Of a DNA stretch of 64,000 bases, positions 1 through 13,145 are shown piece by piece. The translations under genes were made by a program, and so were the position numbers. Within the stretch, counting starts at the first letter, position 1. Every line of letters begins with the position of its first letter. The notes beneath the pieces are model-generated. The model saw nothing but the letters and a program-made list of their open reading frames with translations, had not been told where the DNA came from and searched no databases. Source of the stretch: Phylloscopus collybita (lineage: Eukaryota > Chordata > Aves > Passeriformes > Phylloscopidae); NCBI GenBank assembly GCA_027886175.1, contig JAJNNQ010000075.1, positions 9,279,001 to 9,343,000 on the forward strand, read 5' to 3'.

Positions 1-2649
1 TCTTGACAAATGAATTTGGCATGTGGGACCCTGTAGAACCTGGCCATTTAATCTGTTGAAAATTTGAATTAAACTGTCCAAAGGAAACTTCTGGGCACTG
101 TTTGACTGTGGGAGTTTTGTGAGCAGTCAAAAAAAAAATCATTGTTTTCTTGGGGAAATGGCATGTGTGTGGAAAATGTATCCAGTGGGTGTAGTTTTCA
201 TCTTCTACAGTGTTTCCTCAACTTTCAACTATCAATAGCCCCTATAAGGGAGGTGGCATATTTTGAAGTTGTACCTAGAGCTACTAAACTTCTATTTCCT
301 TCTACTTTCCTAGAAGGAAAATCTGTCACTCTACTGGGATTTGATGTCTTTGGATGTCCCTTGCTGAACAGGGGATACAGAAAGGGCTGCTCCTGAAAAC
401 AGGAACACATCATGCAACAGCTGTACGTGCAGCACCATGGGCAGTACCAAACCCAGAAACCCAACACATTTGAAGCACCTGACAGACAGACACCTGAGGC
501 TTTGCTCACTTCTAGATGCTTTTTTAGGCAACAACCAAGGCACTGCAGGTGGCAGAAATAATATAGCAGTAATAGGTTCATCAGAGATAGCTGGTTAAAA
601 ATAAAATCACCTATTTTGCACAGGTGTTCTGTCTTAAAACAGGATGTGGGGTAAGCTGCAAACATCACCAGAAAAAGCTTTTTTTGGGGTGGAGCTAAGA
701 ATATTGACACTTAAGCGATTTGTCTATTAGACTTGTGTGGTTTTCTGAAGACTGTGTTTTTATGGGACTTCTGAGAAGGGTGTACAGGTCATAAGATAGT
801 TTTGTTTATGAATATAGGATTGTCCCCTGTTTAAACTGCACAGATAATGATCGGGGGCTAAACCACATCAAGGCAGAGTCCTCCTCCAACTGCTGCTTCC
901 AGAACTGAGTAGCTTATTTTTCTTGACAGTGGTGCTGATCTGAGGGTTGGATATATTTCCAAATCCAGCCACCTTTTCTCTCTCGGTTTGGGTTTTAAAA
1001 CTTTAGTTTCCTATTTTTTCATTGTGAACTGTGTATTAAATATAACTTTCCTCTTCCCCACAATTCAGGCACTGCAAAATCTCTAACAAGATTGTAGTAG
1101 TAATGTAAAGGAAAATCCATGATGATATTTATATTCACAGGATCACCCTGTTACCAGGAAGGACCAGGGTCTGAATGACAAAGTTTATTATTTTAGTTTA
1201 CTGGTGGTTTTGGTTTAAAATTATTTGACTGTTGTGCAGCAAGCACTGCCATAAAAACACAAGCCACTGAGCTTTTGATACTCTACAGCAGGGAATGAAG
1301 CCAAACATATCAGCCTTGAGCTGTCTACTTTTCTGCCCTTAATTTGAGCTCAGCATAGCAATGACATCCCTTCTAGAAAATCTGAGCCATTGTGTCTCTG
1401 ACCTGAAAGGAGTACTTAATAGCAATCTTTATATTGTTTTTATTGAGAATGGAGAAACAAGTGGCTAAAAGGGCTGTGAAAATTCATCCTTTGGTCCTTC
1501 ATGCCACCCACCTCCTTTTACATATTCTCTAGAAGATAGAATGATCATAACTGATATCTGAAGCATTTATCACATGGTATCCTGTGGTATTTTTCCCATT
1601 CTTGTTGGCTAATGATCTCCATTTCGTTTCATGCACAGACACAGGAGATACCTACTAAAGGTTGTATTGTTATTTCTTATCTTGCCCGCGCTTTACTCTA
1701 ATCTCTAGAGTGACACGTAGCAAAATATGTATTTTTGGTAGCTGGGAATCTCTGGGATTCTCAGATCTCAATATTTTGTAGTTTTGAAGAACTGGGTAAC
1801 AATGTTGATTGCGTAAGAAGCAACTTTCTGCCCACGGAAAGGGTGTGGTGCTCAGCAGCTTCTGGGCCATCAATGCAGAAAAAATGCATGTCTCATTTTT
1901 GATCATCACAACTCTGTAACATTATTCACACACAAAACCAGGATTCTGTAAACTACTTTACAAACAACCTGGTGTTTTTAACAGCCAAGTGGATCCCAGA
2001 GAATTGTTTCTTGTGTTGTTTGCCCTCAAGGTAAATAGTATTGCTAATGGCAATGCTACAAAAATTCAATACATTGACAGAACAATTTTCCCTGTGAAGT
2101 ACTTTATGACCTAGAAATTTGGCTGTGGAGAATCTGATATGTCATTACCCAGGTTTCTACAAGGAGTGTGGGATGTGGCTGGTCTGAAGGGAAAAGTTTC
2201 TATTGACAGCTAATAAGGAGAATTCAGAGCAGCAAGTTTTGCAAGTTGCCAAGAGACTTTTTCAGACAGCAGAAATGCCAGACTTTTCTTGCAAACCATG
2301 TTGAGGTACTATTAATGATCATAGCTGTGAAGGCCTCAGGCTCCTGTTTCACAGAAGGCACGACACCTTCAAACCAGCCCCTCTCCATGTCCAGATGAGG
2401 CCCTGGATCTGAGGAAGGATGAGATGTGCTTTACTGCTGACATTGCTTCCAGCGACACTTGCACACTCTCCACTCCCTGTTGTCACCCAGAAGTGACCTC
2501 TGTGTTCTGAGTTCAAATGCAGTGCAGTGTCTCAAAGCAGGGCACCAGTTCAAGGAAGGGAGTGTGGGATTTTGTGACAGTTTGAATGAGAAACAGTTAA
2601 AGGCTGACTCACAACTCACAGAAATTTTCCTGAAACATTGTCAGGAGTG
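1..2649. other. Unique non-coding sequence, no gene recognised
   Basis: AT-rich sequence with no recognisable exon or repeat family. The longest open frame is about 161 codons on the minus strand (225-710). It is cysteine-rich, has no visible domain and no compositional shift against its surroundings, so I treat it as chance. Only ordinary short A and T runs are present. What looks like the CR1 reverse-transcriptase homology begins at the right-hand edge. Confidence 0.6.
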
Positions 2650-3557
2650 TTGTCTACCTCGACTTTGGGAAGGCTTTTGACACTGTCTCCAACAATATCC
2701 TTGTAGATAAGCTCAGGAAATGTGGGTTAGATGAATGGACAGTGGGGTGCATGAAGACCTAGCTGAATGGCAGAGCTCAGAGTAGGATCCAGTTGGTTGC
2801 CAGTGGTGTTCCCCAGGGATCTATGCTGGGTCCTGCACCCAGGGAGGAATAACCCCAAGTAAGAGTGCAGGCTGGGGGCTGCTCGTAGAAAGCAGCTCTT
2901 CAAAGAGGGACAGGAGACCCTCAGTGGGTGACAAGCTAGCTGCCAGCTGGCAGTGTGCCCTTGCAGCCAGGAGGGTCAATGCTAACCTGGGGTGCATCAG
3001 GAAGAATGTGACCAGCAGGTCAAGGCAGGAGATCCTACCCCTCTACTCAGCCCTAGTGAGGCACATCTGGAGTGCTGTGTGCGGCTGGGAGACCCTCAGT
3101 GCAAGAAGGACAAGGTCCTACTGGAGAGAGTCCAGTGCAGGCCACAAAGATGATTAAGGGACTGGAGCTTCTCTCTTACAAGGAGAGACTGCAGGAGCTG
3201 AGACTGTTTAGTCTGAAGACTGAGAGAGGATCTCATTAATGTATATAAATATCTCAAAGGCAGGTGCCAGAGGGTGGTGGCACTTTTTTTAGTGGTGCCC
3301 ACAGACAGGATGAGGAGTGATAACCATAAAATAAAACACAAAAAGACCCATCCCAATATGAGAAAAAGCTTCTTTACATTGAGGGTAGCAGACCCCTGGA
3401 ACAGGCTGCTCACAGAGGCTCTCTCTCTGGATACACTCAAATTCCATCTGGATGCATTCCTGTGTAACCTGCTCTAGGTGACCCTGCCTGGGCAGTGGGG
3501 TTGCACTGGGTGATCCCCAGAGGTCCCTTCCAGCCCTATCCATTCTGTGATTCTGTG
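2650..3557 (+). mobile_element. CR1 LINE fragment, internally deleted, with intact 3' end
   Basis: Non-LTR retrotransposon remnant of the avian CR1 family. Near 2652-2840 the plus strand still reads as reverse transcriptase: a VYLDFGKAFDTVS-like motif, then VPQGS about 50 residues later and LGP, with an in-frame stop between them, so the enzyme is dead. After LGP at about 2840 the sequence jumps to a distal part of ORF2 (matches resembling GGNNP and WGLLV-type text near 2846-2930). Several hundred bases of the usual element are therefore missing. From about 2930 the 3' portion runs continuously through the segments on counts of animals, CATCTGGAGT, GGAGAGAGTCCA and GATGATTAAGGGACTGGAG, and ends in GTGACCCTGCCTGGGCAG and the tail ATTCTGTGATTCTGTG at 3541-3556. 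The copy is 5'-truncated, as most CR1 copies are. Family assignment is from memory of the consensus; the exact 5' edge is uncertain. Confidence 0.92.
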
Positions 3558-4057
3558 GAATCAATGGAGATCTCCGTGATACTGGACTGAACCATAAGCA
3601 AGGAGAAGTCCTTCATATTGTAGACTTATCTTGATTCTTATTGGCTATAAATCATTAGGTTTTGAATGGCAATGTCTCTCAACACTTGACTGTTTACACA
3701 GCTCTTGTATCAACAAATATTTTCCCCAAAGTGTTGCAGTAATTAACATATAAATAAACCATGCCTTTTCAAAGCTGGTGACATATGTTAACAAGTGTTT
3801 GCCAACAAAAAGCTTAGCAGGCAAATGCAGGGAGATCCCATTTCTTCGTCTTTTCAGGCAGACTGTTGCTAAGACGGGTCATTAGCAAGTTGTAGAAGCT
3901 CCAGTTGTCATCCATATGGCAGGAACTCACAGCTATCAGTCACATCCATCCCACCAGCCTAACCAGTGCATGGGCAAGGATTTTCAGGAATGCAGGTTAC
4001 AAGGTACAAGAAAGCAATACAGAGATACATCCCACAGCTGGTGTAACTTGACAGGGT
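3558..4057. other. Spacer between two CR1 copies
   Basis: About 500 bases of AT-rich unique sequence between two CR1 fragments in opposite orientation. A 65-codon open frame near 3916-4113 runs into the CR1 tail and has no recognisable content. I see no other feature. Confidence 0.5.
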
Positions 4058-4430
4058 TAAAATCACAGAATCACAGAACCACAGAATCATTTAGGCTGGA
4101 AAAGGCCCTTTAGGTCATTGAGTCAAACCATTAAAACCAGCACTGAACCATGTCCCCAAGTGCCACATTTACACATCTTTTAAACACCTGCAGGGATGGT
4201 GTCTCCACCATGTCCCTGGACAGCCTGTTCCAGTTCTTGAAAACCCTTTCCATGAAGAAATTTTCCCTGACATAAACCTCCCCTGGTGCAACTTGAGGCC
4301 ATTTCCTTTTGTCCTATCACTCATTCCTTGGGGAAAAAGGTGAACCCCCACGTGGCTATCTCCTTCAGGTAGTTATAGAAGCAATAAGGTGTCCCCTGAG
4401 CCTTTTTTTCAGACTCTGTTCTTGATATTG
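4058..4430 (-). mobile_element. CR1 LINE 3' end, reverse orientation
   Basis: Read on the plus strand this begins with three tandem copies of ATCACAGA-type octamers (4060-4089), then TTTAGGCTGGAAAAGGCC and AGGTCATTGAGTCAAACC. That is the reverse complement of the standard CR1 3' terminus. It continues through AAACACCTGCAGGGATGGTG, CCCTGGACAGCCTGTTCCAG and TTTCCATGAAGAAATTTTCCCTGA to GGTGTCCCCTGAGCC near 4390-4405. Only the last 370 or so bases of the element are present and no reverse-transcriptase coding sequence remains. It lies tail-to-tail with the plus-strand CR1 at 2650-3557, about 500 bases away. Confidence 0.92.
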
Positions 4431-4836
4431 ATTCTCTACTTCTCTCCAGTTTTGTTGCAGAGGATTTAGTCCTCACTATTAGCATTGTAACTCTGAAGAT
4501 TTACATCTGTGTCATGATGGATTAATGCAGATCATGTCACTGAGCTGAGAGCTAGAGGTGTCCTATCTGTCAAACCTAAATCCTTCTTGTAAAGAACTGC
4601 TCTGTTGTATAAAATATTGCAGGCTTCATCCCTTTGCATGGGAAAATATTTGATAAAATAAGCTAAGATAGTAGAGTAGCAGCTTACACTAGATGGATGC
4701 CTTTCTGCTGTCCCCCTATTTTAACAGACAAGTGAGCTTGATTACCAGATTTTCTGATGGAGCTATGGACAAAGCTAGAGTAACTAAAAAATTAATTAGT
4801 TTTTGGTGGATGAATTTTTCACTGGTACTTGTGGAT

Positions 4837-4864
4837 ACAAGTATCTTCTTTCTTAGATACTTGT
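4837..4864. repeat. Perfect 10-base inverted repeat
   Basis: ACAAGTATCT at 4837-4846 is matched exactly by its reverse complement AGATACTTGT at 4855-4864 across an 8-base spacer of pyrimidines. A direct copy of ACTTGTGGATA also flanks the hairpin on both sides (about 4828 and 4859), so a small local inversion/duplication is likely. No function is implied. Confidence 0.7.
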
Positions 4865-5197
4865 GGATATTCCTTCTATCTTAGAAGTCCAGTCCACAAC
4901 AACTTGAAAATCTGGAGCAGCAATTGCAAAGAAACCTCCCTGCAATAAAAGTCCCTCATTTTTGCTCTGTCCACCTGACAGAAACCCATCTCAGCTTAAT
5001 GGAAAGGTGACAGGCGATTTCAGGAAAGTAGAGAGTGGTTTGGGGAACGTGACTGCAGGAGCACTGCACTCTGAATATTTCTCCCAGTATCCTTCCCAAG
5101 TTGATGGGTATTTTTTTTTTATCCACTACTGGTACCCCTGACTTTCTCCACATCACAAACCCCAAGAGTGAAATCCTTAACTTTTATATATTTAATT

Positions 5198-5231
5198 AAA
5201 AAAAAAAAAAAAAAGAAAAGAAAAAAAAAAA
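5198..5231. repeat. Poly-A / A-rich tract
   Basis: Seventeen A residues at 5198-5214 followed by G-interrupted A runs to 5231. No LINE 3' end is recognisable immediately beside it, and birds lack active L1-type poly-A SINEs, so this is probably replication slippage and not a retroposon tail. Confidence 0.9.
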
Positions 5232-5885
5232 GAGCCAGTCTTAACTCAGATACAAGCTATAGATAATTTATTTACCTTATTCTAAATACAATTGCACCCA
5301 GACTACCTGGTGTGCTTTGCATCTAGGTTAGCTTGAAACAAGCCAAGTCTGATATCAGAGCATAAGAAAGCTGGGCTGCATTCTCTCACACTGACCAAAT
5401 GCCATCAGGCATCTAAAATCCTTAAATTCTAAAGATCTCACATTGGAATGAGAATTTTGGGGCCTGTTAACAGCTTTGATCTCATGTGCCTGATGACTGT
5501 GTTCTGTGTCTTGACAGAACTCACTATCCTGATCTGCCATGGTCACTTGCAGAAGCAGTAGCTGAATGTACTAAATTATCAGACACTGAAGAAAGAATAA
5601 GGAACCTAAAGCACATTTTAAATAGAATTACGATGCTGACACCACAAAACCCTGGCTGATCACTTGTTTGCCTGAGGCATCAAGGAAATATGTTTTTTGT
5701 CAGTAGAATGCTTAGGATAACCTCAGATTCTTCTCTTTTGCTCTGGATGGGTGCTCTCCTGCAAGTGTAAGTTTTGTTTGTATTCAGGAACTGAGATCTA
5801 AAAGGGTCACTGATGAGGCAGGGCTGCTCAGACATATTGAGAACCTGGTATTGAGACCAAAATATAAGCTTTGATTTTAGAACTA

Positions 5886-5985
5886 CTTGTTTAAAAAAAG
5901 AAAACCAAAAACAAACCTCCTTCCCCACCCCCTGCCCCCCAAAGAAAAACAAAACAATAAAAAAAGAAGAAAAAAACACAACAAC
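5886..5985. repeat. A/C-rich low-complexity tract
   Basis: A-rich run interrupted by a C-rich block (CCTTCCCCACCCCCTGCCCCCC near 5920-5940, quoted only to show composition), then further A-rich sequence to about 5985. It gives rise to a spurious 99-codon minus-strand open frame full of phenylalanine. Confidence 0.85.
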
Positions 5986-7294
5986 CTAGAAATAATAGCA
6001 AAAAGTCTATTTTAGGCTTTAGCAGTTAAAAACCCTTTAAGGAAAGGGAGATAATTCAGGTCTGTTTATGAATTGTGTCTAATATCTCTTCCTACACAGC
6101 ACTTGAAATGTTTTAGCAACACAGACCAGAATGCACCATTTTTGCCCAACAAAAAGCACTCAGCTCTAGGTCACAGGGATATCCTCTGTCATTCTCTCTT
6201 TGCTTCTAGCCCTTTGAATCTTGCCTTTATTTTCTGCACACCACTACTTTTGCAAGGATGGTGAGTAGGAACATCCTAGTGCTCAGGACCTGACCCAAAA
6301 ATTGTCAGGCTGGAGTGAGCTGAATGCAGATCTCCCTGTGTCTGAGCACTGAACAATGTAGAAGACAGCCATGACCTCTTCTTCCCCTCACAGGGCAGCT
6401 GCTTTTCAAAAGGGGAAAGTGATTCATTTCCTTGGTACTCAGCCTGATCACTTAATACTACATATTTAGGAAACAGCTTTGGACTGTGAATCACAAAATA
6501 CTAGAGGTGGAAAATCTGAGCTGCAGAGGTAACATTTCAGACTCTCCTCTCAAACGTGTCCTAAAGGAACAATTCATTCAGGTGCCCCCCTGCCCTGTGC
6601 TGGGATTTCTGGATTTAGAAACACAAATATCCCAGACTGCTGCACATAGGATGCAGACTGGGACCATCTGAGGACCTTCTGGTAATTTTAAAAGTGAAAC
6701 TTTGATGTGAGTATGAGGCACTGCAGAGGATATACATCCGTTTAGGCTTTGGAAAAATGAACTCAGAGGAGCATTGTGGCACAGCCAACTGTGAGGAGAA
6801 ATAAGTGTTACTGACTGACAGACTTGTCAGGCAGCCAGGTATAATAAGGTTCTAGCTCCATGTGGAAATAATGGCTTGTGAATGTTTATTTACTTTCCAT
6901 TACTTTCAATTTTGATATTCTGGGGAATGTTTTGGATGACAAAATGCTTTAGAGTACACTCTTCCCTGAATAATAGAATGGATTCAATTGACAGAACAAA
7001 TAGACTTGAATACTGAGAGCAAAAGAAAACATAAATAGGCAAGACAGAAAAGTGGTGGGAGGCAGAACAGAGAGACAAGGGAGGGAAATTGCATGCCAAG
7101 GTCACAGAGCAAGACAGTAGCTAAGACAAAAATAGAATTCAAAAAACTGGCTTGCTTAGGTATTTTTTAAGGCTTTACAAGTTACATCCTGTTTATTAAG
7201 TTTAAACAGATTTTTTTTTATTTGTTCAGCTGACTGCAACAGCAATTGTAAATATGAGTCAAGTTTCTTTTCAGATCCTGAAGTTTCTCTGTGC

Positions 7295-7327
7295 CAGCTT
7301 ATTCTAAATCATCAGCTTATTCTAAAT
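7295..7327. repeat. 18-base-period tandem duplication
   Basis: CAGCTTATTCTAAAT occurs at 7295-7309 and again at 7313-7327 with CAT between, i.e. two copies of an 18-base unit. The copies are identical over 15 bases, which suggests a fairly recent duplication. Confidence 0.85.
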
Positions 7328-10300
7328 ATTCCCACTTATAGTGGGAGCTATGTTTTTACAATCAGAAAACAGGCAGTAAGAAGTTCCATTCTGTGCCTCT
7401 GAGCCATCAAAATGCCCTGGTTTCCACGTAGAGATCCACTGGCTTCATGGTCTGCAGCATAAGCTTGCTTTGGGAGATGGGGCCATTGCATCTTCCCAAA
7501 CTAATTGGGCAAAACCTGTGAAACTTTGGGCTGAGAGCTGGAGCAGCTCCACTCCATGTTGAACCAACTCCCTTGCAAAGCCCCAGATTGAGCCAGGGCT
7601 GCAGGAGCATTCTGAAGGGCCCAAGTCTGGGACGCTGCAAGGCAGGAATGCTGGAGTCCAATGAGAAAGCAAAATACAAAATAACAATTAGCTCAAATAT
7701 AGTTCATTTCAAACTTTGATTTCAGATGGTCTGAGTTACACTCTGATCCATCAGCCAGGTATCTCTCTCACTTGAGAAGGGAACCACAGAAAAAGGAGGA
7801 AATTGCATCTGTGCATACATCTGATGGAGAGGAAGGTGGAGTTCCTAAAGGCTGTTTCTTCAGAGAACAGGATTAAATCTGCCTTTGAGAAGGTTGTGTC
7901 TTACTCATTTAAGAAAATTTAGCTTGTGTAAAAATAAATAGACAAAAATTGGTCCTCAATCTTCACTGAAGTTTTAAAAATACTTAGGTATTACAGATGG
8001 AGTGAGACCAAAACCTATCCTGTTAATTTCTTCCACTATAAAATATGAAGATATATGACTCAGTTTACCATGCCCACCAGTGCAATTTTTGATTTTTCTT
8101 GTAGTAGCTGATTTGTGTTCATGCTTTGCCTGATAGTAACTGCTGGCTTCAGAGGTTCAGCTTTGCCTGTATTGCTTTGGGGCTTGCTTTTCTTTTTAAA
8201 TATCTTCAACTGAAAAAAAAAAAAAATCAATCCAAACAACTATGAATCATGGGCATATTTGGATTTAGAGCTGAACTTGATACCATAGGTGCACCTGCTG
8301 AAGATGGCCACACAGACTAGCTTTCCTGCACCTCAAAAAGTCCTTGCAGTTTTCTAAGCATTGTGACACCAAGGTCTCAAAAAACAAAGTTTTAGTGTTG
8401 TTTCAGTGGAACATAGAGGTTTTTCAGTATATGTGAAAAATATCATATTGCTCCCCTTTAATTGTTGAACCATGAATTTCATGGGTCTAATTTCACATAC
8501 TCCCACATTAGAAAATGCACTGTATAATCTCTCTTCATCTCAGCTTCTCCATCAATCAACTGAGAATAATAGCAACTGATTTAGGAGTACTATGGACTTT
8601 AATTAATGTGTGTACAGTATGTTGAGATCCCTGAAGAATAAGATGCTTTAGAACATCAAAGAATAAACAATGACATTCTTTGTCTTATGTCCTAGAGTCA
8701 AGATACTTTAACATTAAGCTTCAGACCTATAAGGGATTCAGACAAAATCCCTTTGCAGCACTAAGTAAAATCAAAATGTGCAGCTGCCAACAATTCCATA
8801 TTAAAGAAATTCACAAGCACTTATTTCCTATACTCCCAGTCTGAGAAAACATTTCTGCCTGTTTTCCCACTCCTTGTTCTATCTGTAATCTTACTATTGC
8901 TGAAACTTTCAGCTCCAGACTACCACAGGGTGATTCTCATTCGCTCTGCGATGTTAAGGAGTGATGCCTGAGGTTCTCATTTAACATCACCAGCACAGGC
9001 AATACATCTGAAAAATCTCAGCTGATCTCTGGATGTCCATGAGGCCTGCCCATAGTCAGGATGGGCAGAATATGGTACATGATATGGTCCCTTACGGTAG
9101 ATCCAGTGCACCCAGCTTTGTGGCTGAGTGGTCACACCGCAATGCCCTCCCAAATTAGCAGTCGCTAGTGCCAACCTCCATTCTCACCCTGCTGGTCCTC
9201 CATACTCTGCTAGTGGAGCCAAAGTTTGGCTTTTGACCCTGCTGAAGGTTTGTGAAGATAATGAAAGACCCTAAGAACTTTTGATTTCTGTATCCTTACT
9301 ACAAAGTGAAGGAGTAACCCTCTTGGTATTGCAGGTAACTTGAAGTCATGACTTCCTTCTTCCACACCCACCCATCCCCGTCTCCCTAAAGAGAAGATAA
9401 AATGTCATTTAACTCTGAAAAGGATTTTCTCTTTGAGAAATAGGAGGCAGGCAGAAAGCCTGAGTGAGAATCCCTGTTATATCTACAATTAAAGCAAACC
9501 CATAGATGAGGTATCACACAGAAACAACAACAGAGTGTTGTTAGTGTATATACAGTTACTGCTGTATCCATAGACACAAAGTGCCAGAGTGTACCAGAGC
9601 TGTGTCTTTTTCCTGAGCAAATTCTCAACTTTAAGCAGTTAATGGTCTTTTAAATTAATTTTATTCAGGGACCAAAGACTCAGGACCTCAAAGTTTTTCC
9701 TTGCATCTGCATCATGTATGAACTCCACATAATGATAAATATTGTTTGTTATTCATAAACAAAACTACATTTCCCAAATCCTGTGAATGGCAATCCATTA
9801 TAAGATCCCTTATAATTTTCAGTGCTTCCAGAACTTAATTCAGTCATCTTTACAACTTTCCAAATGCTTAATAGTAATCATGTGTTTTATGATCACTAAA
9901 AGTGTCATTACCCTTTGAAGTCTACAGCTGAGACAGCAAGTTTCTAAATTTTATTTTTTTTACAAGCATAGGTTTTTCAGTCAAACTTCTTCATTTAATT
10001 TTGCCATTTTTCTACCTCCTTGTTTAGTGTCTGCAGTGGCAGGGAAAGACATATACAAAGCCAAAGAGACCACTGGAGGTCACAAAGAATTAGCACAGAG
10101 CATTTTTGAGTCTCAGGCTAGACTCTTGGCTGGTGCAAGTCAGCAAAGTTTGACTAGCCAAGGAGTCATATATACAGCTGGAGTTTGCAAGGCAGCAAAC
10201 CTCTCCAAGCAGAATACAAAAATACACCTGACACCTGCATGATGGTATTCTTCAGGGGAATAGGTCTTGTCTGTTTGGGCTGGAATTTCTGACGACAGAG

Positions 10301-11175
10301 GGAAATGCTTTCAGGAGTAAGGCTGTGTTGCACTGGGACTCAGTCACTCACAAGACATTAAAAAAATGCAGAATAACATACAGCAGAGTTGAGTTTTCCA
10401 ATTTTTCACCCAAATGAGGGATTATAAGTGTGTAGCTTTCCCTTTCCCTTCCCTTCCTCTTTTCGGCACTCTTGGCTCTTTCCACTCCCAAGCCCTAAAG
10501 CAAGTCATCACTTTGCCTTGCCCAGGTTGCTGCACTGAGAGAGTCACCCCTAAACAGTCTCTCTTATGGTCCTCTTCAGATGTACCTTGATTCTATTGGA
10601 ACATATAAAAACATTAGAGGGAGAGGGCAGTTGCTCACATTTTGGAGTGTGCCAATCTCCAAAACTGGGATTGCTGGATAACCAGATGTTATCTGCACTC
10701 TGGCTCTGCCTCCATGGTATAAAATTTGCCTCCTGGTGACTGCAGGAAAGGTCAAGGACAGGGCTTGTCCTTGCAATGAGGATTGAGGTCACTGGAGACT
10801 GAGGGCCCTGAGAAGAGTTTGTGGATGAAAACATTAGTCAGATGTCATGACTGAGGGAAAAAAGGAGCAAGACTCTTCTCTAGGCCATCACACACACATG
10901 ACAACGAAAAATTAATCTGGATTATTCTGTGGTTTTTGCTAATTTTAATCCTTGTTGTCCTCCAAAACATCTGGATGCTACCAATAACTCAGAGCTCTTG
11001 AAGTTATGTCCATTGCAGATAATTGTGCTGCTGCCCTGTGTAGAAAAGGTCCTCTTGTATATGAGATATTTTGCTGAATGTAAAGCTGGGGGACAGTCTG
11101 ATATTGAAGCCTTGCTGGAAGAATTTTTAGGACAATTGAATAAAATAGAAGAGACAAGGCCCTGGATCTTGACAG

Positions 11176-11207
11176 CATTCATTCACTCATTCATTCATTC
11201 ATTCATG
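11176..11207. repeat. (ATTC)n microsatellite
   Basis: Seven or eight ATTC tetranucleotide units with one CTCA interruption. Read through, it creates the FIHSFIHSF stretch in a plus-strand open frame, which is one reason that frame is not called as a gene. Confidence 0.92.
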
Positions 11208-13145
11208 AGTTTTCAGGAATTCAGTTGTGAAATTGCTGAGCTGCAGGATGTTCATTTTGCATAAATAAGCTTTGTTATCAAAGTTAGGAAAGATGGGAAA
11301 TGTTACAGTCACCTTTAAAAAGAGTTCAGGGATAAGTTTTGTCATGATTCACAGTCAACTCAGTAGAAACAACAAGAAGAGTTGAATTAGTAGATATGGG
11401 TAGGACAGAGCCACCAAGCTCATAGTGGAAAAGATGCTTCACTGAAATAATGAAGTTTATTTTAGAAAAGCTTTTCATGAAGCCCTTCAGTACAGTCTTG
11501 GAAAAAAAAAAAGTAAATTTTCACAACACAAAAGAACAAATCATCATCACAACTTGAATCAACTTAAAAGATGGAAAGGAAAACTTAGGGATAAGTGTTA
11601 AATTTATACAACTGAAGGGAGGTCACAGTGGAAATCCACAGACATCCATGCCCTCAAAGCATGTAAAAAGCAGTAGAAAAAGACGGTGAAGAGCTATGTG
11701 GCAAAGACTGCTAATTACATTAATGACTGTTTTATTAATGTAATGAAGCCTAGAAACAACTGGGAACTTACAGGAAAGTTTGAAGAGTGAATGAGAGGAA
11801 AAAAAATGGCAGATCCAGTACATGTGCCAAGCAGTATAGATAGAAATCATATCTGCATGGCCAAGGATTGTACTTAAGCTTTACTCAGTCATGGTAAAGA
11901 TCTGGGAAATGCTGAGTGAAATGCCCAATAAAACATCCCTCCAGTGCTCAAGGGCAGTCAAAATTTAAGCAGAGAGCTAGCAGAAGGGTACAGGCAACCA
12001 TAAAGCATCTCTATGCTCTATATAAATTCACAAGATATGAATTGATGAAAAGCCTTTAAATCTAGTGTCTAGTCCTGATGACCCCATTCTTTTCTTATTT
12101 ACAGTCATTGTGAGCAATGGGTTATTAAGGTAAATGGACTTTTGTTTTGACCCTGAGGGGTGGCTCTTGTGTTAAGTAACATGACTAACAGCTGTTAGAC
12201 ATTTGTTCATAGCCCATATCCCAAGAAAAATTACACTTAAGAACAAGACAACAATTGGATATTGACAGGCAGGCCTGATGACATAAGTTTTGCAGAATGA
12301 GTGATTTTTGACTATTCACAGTAACCTGGTGTTCAAAGGGTAGATTTTTCACTGGTATTGTAAATTAGACCCCCTATCAGGTCCCTCAGGCTGGACAAGC
12401 ACAGACACTGATTATTTCTGAGCACTTCACTCACTAGGTACATTATTACTGACAATCCAATCTTTTAAATTGTTTTACAGACCCCTTAATTTTAGGATAT
12501 TCTGTTTTCTTCCCTATTGCTAAAAGACATTTCTAATCAATATCCAGGTCTGTTGAATTATTCTCCCCCTCCCATCCTGATTTACTGGCAGCATTTAGAA
12601 AATGCAGCTCTCTTCTTCCAATAATTTACAAGTATAGGGACCATTCTCACCATTTTGAAAGCAGCTCACTGGCATTCCTAAAATCTAAGTAATTTAGATT
12701 CCATTTTATAATAAGGAAAAGATGGCCCCAAGCTCACAGTTAACATTTTCTTGAAGAGATGCTGGATGTCAAGCCTGCCTGGGAACTCGGAGAGATATAA
12801 AGCACTGCTGGACCACAGGCTGTCCAGGTGGGAAAATCAGGAGAGATGAGGAGCACAGCATGGGTACATGGACTTGGAAGGTCTTTGATCCTCTCTGTGG
12901 GGTGGACACAGGATCCCACAGAGTCTGAGCTCTACCTGTTCTTACACCTCTTCCCCCTCTCTGGCAGGAAGGTGCCTGGATGTGGTTGAACTGGAGTCAT
13001 GGCCAAGGGCTGTAAGAGATGTGATGGAGCCATGACACCACAGACTGGAGCCCACATCTCCAGGGTTTAGGTGACATGAAGGACAACTGACAGCAGAAGT
13101 AGTGCAGATGCAGGGCAATAGGATCATGTTAGAGGCAGGGGATGG

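Larger units (their letters stand above)
4431..12700. other. Unique AT-rich sequence with minor simple repeats
   Basis: No gene, RNA gene or interspersed repeat family recognised over about 8.3 kb. Small items inside are a perfect 10-base inverted repeat at 4837-4864, A-rich runs at 5198-5231 and 5886-5985, an 18-base-period direct duplication at 7295-7327, a CT-rich run at 10437-10462 and an ATTC array at 11176-11207. Open frames reach 111 codons (10929-11264); the C-terminal part of that frame is simply the ATTC array translated as repeated FIHS. Confidence 0.55.

Noticed and set aside
225..710. 161-codon minus-strand open frame, the longest in the window
   Set aside because: No recognisable domain, unusual Cys/Phe/Leu composition from AT-rich background, no splice or promoter context, and the length is within chance for 64 kb in six frames.
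5198..5231. Poly-A as the tail of a SINE or processed pseudogene
   Set aside because: No upstream body or flanking target-site duplication can be recognised.
10929..11264. 111-codon plus-strand frame with a protein-like middle section (EALLEEFLGQLNKIEE)
   Set aside because: The end is the ATTC microsatellite, overlapping minus-strand frames are equally long, and no family is recognised. A processed pseudogene cannot be excluded but is not supported.
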